Positions 60,795 through 64,000 of a DNA stretch of 64,000 nucleotides are shown here, in pieces; position 1 is the first letter of the stretch; the number at the start of each line of letters is the position of its first letter. Position numbers and translations under genes: made by a program. The notes under the pieces are model-generated. The model did no database searches and had not been told where the DNA came from. It saw only the letters and a list, made by a program, of their open reading frames with translations. Source of the DNA: Lentzea indica (GTDB lineage: Bacteria > Actinomycetota > Actinomycetes > Mycobacteriales > Pseudonocardiaceae); contig NZ_VSRL01000017.1 of the NCBI RefSeq assembly GCF_012184385.1, forward strand, positions 1-64,000, in the 5' to 3' direction.

Positions 60795-62404
60795 GCATGA
60801 GCATGACCCCACCTCGCATCAGCGGGGGTGACGCGCTGGTGCGCGCCCTCGTCGCGCACGGCACCGAGCTGGTGTTCGGCATCCCCGGCACCCACAACCT
60901 CGGCATCTACCGCTACCTGGCCGAGCACGACGTCAAGCACGTCACACCCCGCCACGAGCAGGGCGCCGGTTTCGCGGCCGACGGCTACGCCCGCGTCACC
61001 GGCAAGCCAGGTGTCTGCCTCACCACGAGCGGCCCAGCAGTGCTGAACGCCATGACCGCCGTGACCCAGTCGTACTCCGACTCCGTGCCAGTACTTCTCA
61101 TCTCCCCGGGAATGCCCTTGCGCCACCCAGGCCGCGGCAACGGCACCCTGCACGAGGTGAGGCACCAGAGCGTCGCGCTCGAAGCCGTCATCGGCTACTC
61201 GAACCGCGTGCAGAGCGTCGCCGAAATCCCGCTCGCCGTCGCACAAGCCTTCGCGCACATGACATCCGGCCGTCCCCGCCCTGCCCACCTCGAGATCCCG
61301 CTGGACCTCATCGACACCGTCGAAAAGGCCAGCGAGGTGCCTCCCGTCCTGGTGGCCCACCCACCGGCCGACGCCGTCACGATCGCCGCGGCCGTGGGCC
61401 GGCTGAACGCGGCGGTGCGGCCAGGTCTGATCATCGGCGGCGGCGCCAAGGGTGCCGCAGAAGAGATCACCGCCCTGGCCGAACGCCTGGGCGCCCCGGT
61501 CGTCGCCACCGCCAACGGCAAGGGCACCTTCTCCGAACGCCACCAGCTCTCCATCGGCGCGGGCCTGCACCACAAGGCGGTGGCGGAGTTCGTGGCCGAG
61601 TGCGACGTCGTGATCGCCATCGGCACCGAACTGGCCTCCACCGACCTGTGGAACGGCCCGCTCAAGTTCCCCGGCGATCTCATCCGCATCGACGTCGACC
61701 CGGCCCAGATGATCACCAACGCCCTCCCGGACTACCGCCTGGTCGGCGACGCCCAGGCCACCGTCACGGCCCTGAACCAACGTCTGGGCAACGCCAAAAC
61801 CAGCGAGGACGCCACAAAACGCGCCGAGCGTTGGCAAAAACTCTTCCGCAAACACGCCCGCGCCCAGGGCGCACCCTGGCTCCCGCTCGTCGAGGCGATG
61901 CAGGAAGTCCTGGCCCCAGGCGCGATCATCGCCGGCGACAGCGCAATGGCCTGCTACTACGGCACTTTGTCCAACCTGCCCCTCGAAGGCCCGGCAAGCT
62001 TCCTGTACCCCACCGGCTTCGGCACCCTCGGCTACGGCCTCCCCGCGGCGATCGGCGCCAAGATGGGCGCTCCCGACCGCCAGGTCGTGGCCCTGCACGG
62101 CGATGGTGGCGTGATGTTCACCCTCCCGGAGCTCGCCACCGCGGCCCAGGAACGCTTGGCGCTGCCGGTGATCATCTGCGACAACGGCGGCTACGGCGAG
62201 ATCCGCCGCGAGATGGTCGACCGCAGCGAACCCGTGCACGGCGTGAACCTGCCGGGCGTCGACTTCGTCAAGGTCGCCAAGGGTCTCAACTGCCACGGCC
62301 TCACCGTGGACGACGAGGACAAGTTCGCCATCGCGCTGCGCAAGGCCTTCACCGCCGACCGCCCCACGGTGATCCACGTGATGGGCGACCTGGCAGGCGC
62401 ATAA
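60791..62404 (+). CDS. ThDP-dependent 2-oxo acid decarboxylase (AruI/acetolactate-synthase-like)
   Basis: The 537-aa protein has the three ThDP-enzyme domains: Pyr domain with catalytic Glu56 (TPRHEQGAGFAADGYARVTG), central domain (RPGLIIGGGAKGAAEEITAL), and PP domain (GDGGVMFTLPELATAAQ...DNGGYGEIRRE, the GDG-N motif). It resembles proteins annotated 5-guanidino-2-oxopentanoate decarboxylase. With the synthetase and dehydrogenase it could turn a 2-oxo acid into an enoyl-CoA via an aldehyde/acid. The link to arginine or lysine catabolism is an inference. ATGA overlap with the upstream gene. Confidence 0.85.
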   Translation: MSMSMTPPRISGGDALVRALVAHGTELVFGIPGTHNLGIYRYLAEHDVKHVTPRHEQGAGFAADGYARVTGKPGVCLTTSGPAVLNAMTAVTQSYSDSVPVLLISPGMPLRHPGRGNGTLHEVRHQSVALEAVIGYSNRVQSVAEIPLAVAQAFAHMTSGRPRPAHLEIPLDLIDTVEKASEVPPVLVAHPPADAVTIAAAVGRLNAAVRPGLIIGGGAKGAAEEITALAERLGAPVVATANGKGTFSERHQLSIGAGLHHKAVAEFVAECDVVIAIGTELASTDLWNGPLKFPGDLIRIDVDPAQMITNALPDYRLVGDAQATVTALNQRLGNAKTSEDATKRAERWQKLFRKHARAQGAPWLPLVEAMQEVLAPGAIIAGDSAMACYYGTLSNLPLEGPASFLYPTGFGTLGYGLPAAIGAKMGAPDRQVVALHGDGGVMFTLPELATAAQERLALPVIICDNGGYGEIRREMVDRSEPVHGVNLPGVDFVKVAKGLNCHGLTVDDEDKFAIALRKAFTADRPTVIHVMGDLAGA

Positions 62405-62454
62405 GTCCTTGATTTGACACGAAATGTACCGCGGTGACATGAGATCATCCCCCG

Positions 62455-64000
62455 ATGGCGGAGGATGACCTCGAGTTCAGCATCCAAGCCCGCGGCTGGG
62501 CGTCGGTCACGATCCTGCCCTCCGAGGTCAAAGACCTGCTGTGGGCTCAGGAACAGGCCGCGGACCTCCTGCCGTATCAGCTCCCGGGCGCCCGCCGGCC
62601 GTCGCTCGGCACGGTCTACGTGCGCCAGGACGTCGGCAGCGGCCTCGACGAGGCTCCGCCGGACCAGCCGCCCACACCGAAGCTCGACGAACACGGGCAG
62701 CTGGTCGAGGCTCCCACCGCACCCGCTGTCGTCAGGGTGGCGGTGCGGCCGCCCTCGAAACCGATGCGCTCGGTGCTCGACAACGACGACCACCTGGTGA
62801 TCACCGGAGGCCCCGGCCAGGGCAAGTCGACCCTCACGCTCCGCCTCACCGCCGAGATCGTCGCCGCGTGGTCAGCACGCGAGGACGATGCCGCCCCCAT
62901 CGCGGAACCCGTGCTGCCCCTGCGCATTCCGGCCAGGGTCCTGGCCGCCCATCTCGGCCGGTCGATCTCCCAGACGCTCGCCGACAGCGCCTCCGCGGAG
63001 TACGGCCGCTACCTGAGCGGACCACTCGACCCGTCCCTCTTCGCCCGCCGGGTGTCCGGTTGCCGCTGGCTGCTGCTGATCGACGACTGGACGAGGTGGC
63101 GGACAGCGACGCCCGCGCGGAGATCGTGCACACCCTGGCCGCCTGGTCGGCGAAGGACGCCTACCGCGTCCTCCTCACCACCCGACCTGCCGAAGGCGGC
63201 GTCCTCGCACCTCTGCAGCGCGCCGGCGCCGTTCGCTACGAGCTCCTGCCTTTCGACGAGAAAGCCCTGCGACGGTTTGCCGCGCACTGGTTCGAGGACG
63301 ACGACCAGACCCGCACGTTCCTCCGCCAGATCCGCGACGCCCACCTGTTCGAACTGGTCGCCGTGCCGCTGCTGGCCACCATCGCCGCGATCGTCTTCGA
63401 ACAGCACGGCGACCGCCCTCTGCCCGGCAACCAGTTCCAGCTCTACGAGTCCTATCTCGCGTTCATCAGGTCGTCTCGCTCCACACCTGTTGCGTTCGAA
63501 CACCACTGCACCGCACTGGTCGAACACCTCGGCCGCACGCGGCTCCGCTCCGACGTCCCCCTGACCACGGCCATCCGCGACTGGGCGCACTGCAACGAAG
63601 ACGCGGGCACGCAAGAAGAACTCATCGCACACCTCACGGCGGCAGGCCCGTTCGTCCCGCGCGGCGGCGACCTGACGTTCCTCCACCACAGCTTCGCGGA
63701 GCACGTCGCGGCGACGGCCGAGGCCCGTGACCTGCCAGCGGAGTTCGATCCGCAGAACCCGTCGATCGCCGAGTTCCTGCACCGGGCGCGACCGCTGGTG
63801 GAGGGCCGGTTCGCACGGGCGGTGCTCCTGCACTACACCCACCTGCACCCCGAACAGGCCGACGAACTGCTGCGGTGGCTGCACAACGGAACCTCCGAGC
63901 AGCACCTCCTCGCCGCCCGACTCCTCGGCAGGCACCTGCCCGCGAGCGAGTCTCTGGTCGACGAGTTCCTGACCACCGTGCGCGGCTGGGCGATGACCAC
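62455..64000 (+). pseudogene. STAND/NACHT-like NTPase, partial at window end, one frameshift
   Basis: The protein begins with a short effector-like N-terminus, then Walker A GGPGQGKST (118-126) and a Walker-B-like LLLID; the frame breaks near 63085, where one missing base would give LID.LDEVADSDARAEIVHT. After that it reads VLLTTRPAEGGVLAPLQ, LHHSFAEHVAATAEA and helical repeats to the window end. This is the NACHT layout used in signal-transducing and anti-phage ATPases (Avs-like or other). The C-terminus and repeat sensor lie outside the window. The frameshift looks like another homopolymer indel. Confidence 0.75.

Noticed and set aside
60443-62440. Long minus-strand open frame opposite the ThDP decarboxylase
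   Set aside because: Its composition mirrors the GC-rich third codon positions of the real gene, it lacks family motifs, and the plus strand shows full ThDP-enzyme conservation.
1-64000. CRISPR array or insertion sequence
   Set aside because: No regularly spaced direct repeats, no transposase motif and no terminal inverted repeat pair were seen anywhere in the window.

Overview
The window is high-GC DNA with many GTG starts and tightly overlapping ATGA/GTGA gene junctions. It carries an SsgA-type sporulation/cell-division protein, LVIVD-repeat secreted proteins, F420/FMN LLM-class and DUF305/DUF6153/DUF4396 families. This points to a filamentous actinomycete, most likely Pseudonocardiales (Lentzea/Saccharothrix-like). 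That placement is inferred from gene content, not from a marker gene. No rRNA, tRNA, CRISPR array, transposase or integrase was found.

Region 1 (1-7.9 kb): the tail of a TPR-type regulator, then a fructan (levan/inulin) utilisation cluster with a LacI repressor, an ABC sugar importer (lipoprotein plus two permeases), a cytoplasmic-type GH32-like hydrolase and a secreted GH32 levanase, closed by a strong terminator.

Region 2 (7.9-32.3 kb): a patchwork of metal/copper-flavoured and envelope genes mixed with gene debris. It includes three secreted LVIVD-repeat proteins, two TetR units, BlaI/M56, DUF305, a His-rich protein/PLP enzyme/MFS/DUF6153 operon, NlpC/P60 and M23 hydrolases, an amidohydrolase, DUF4396, MFS, AhpD-like, AlkD-like and DoxX genes. 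Remnants of an MFS pump, a CopA ATPase, an ARB_07466-like hydrolase, a BNR-type protein and a second M23 peptidase lie between them. Four CsoR-type palindromes and two to three BlaI-type CTAC...GTAG dyads suggest two dispersed regulons.

Region 3 (32.4-41.9 kb): a defence island with an OLD-family ATPase/TOPRIM nuclease and a type III CBASS operon. The operon holds a TRIP13/Pch2-like AAA+ ATPase, a 159-aa accessory protein, a HORMA protein, a CD-NTase and an S-4TM pore-forming effector. A fused HTH/ImmA-type metallopeptidase regulator is divergent to it. The island lies between two direct copies of the 3' end of kamA plus its terminator, exactly 8774 bp apart.

Region 4 (41.8-52.7 kb): lysine 2,3-aminomutase, FxsA, GNAT, SsgA-like, an LLM oxidoreductase/GH13 pair, and an operon for the clostridial-type lysine pathway (kdd, an amidohydrolase, kamD, kamE, kal). 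With kamA this covers lysine to crotonyl-CoA except the Kce step.

Region 5 (52.7-64 kb): a DUF4331/TPR lipoprotein/NicO-type exporter set behind a Shine-Dalgarno-sequestering hairpin, a small lipoprotein, a YtrA-like GntR regulator, an operon of acyl-CoA dehydrogenase, NDP-forming acyl-CoA synthetase and ThDP decarboxylase, and the start of a STAND/NACHT-like NTPase.

Several otherwise conserved genes carry single-base frameshifts at G/C runs. I read most of these as probable assembly indels, but they are annotated as found.
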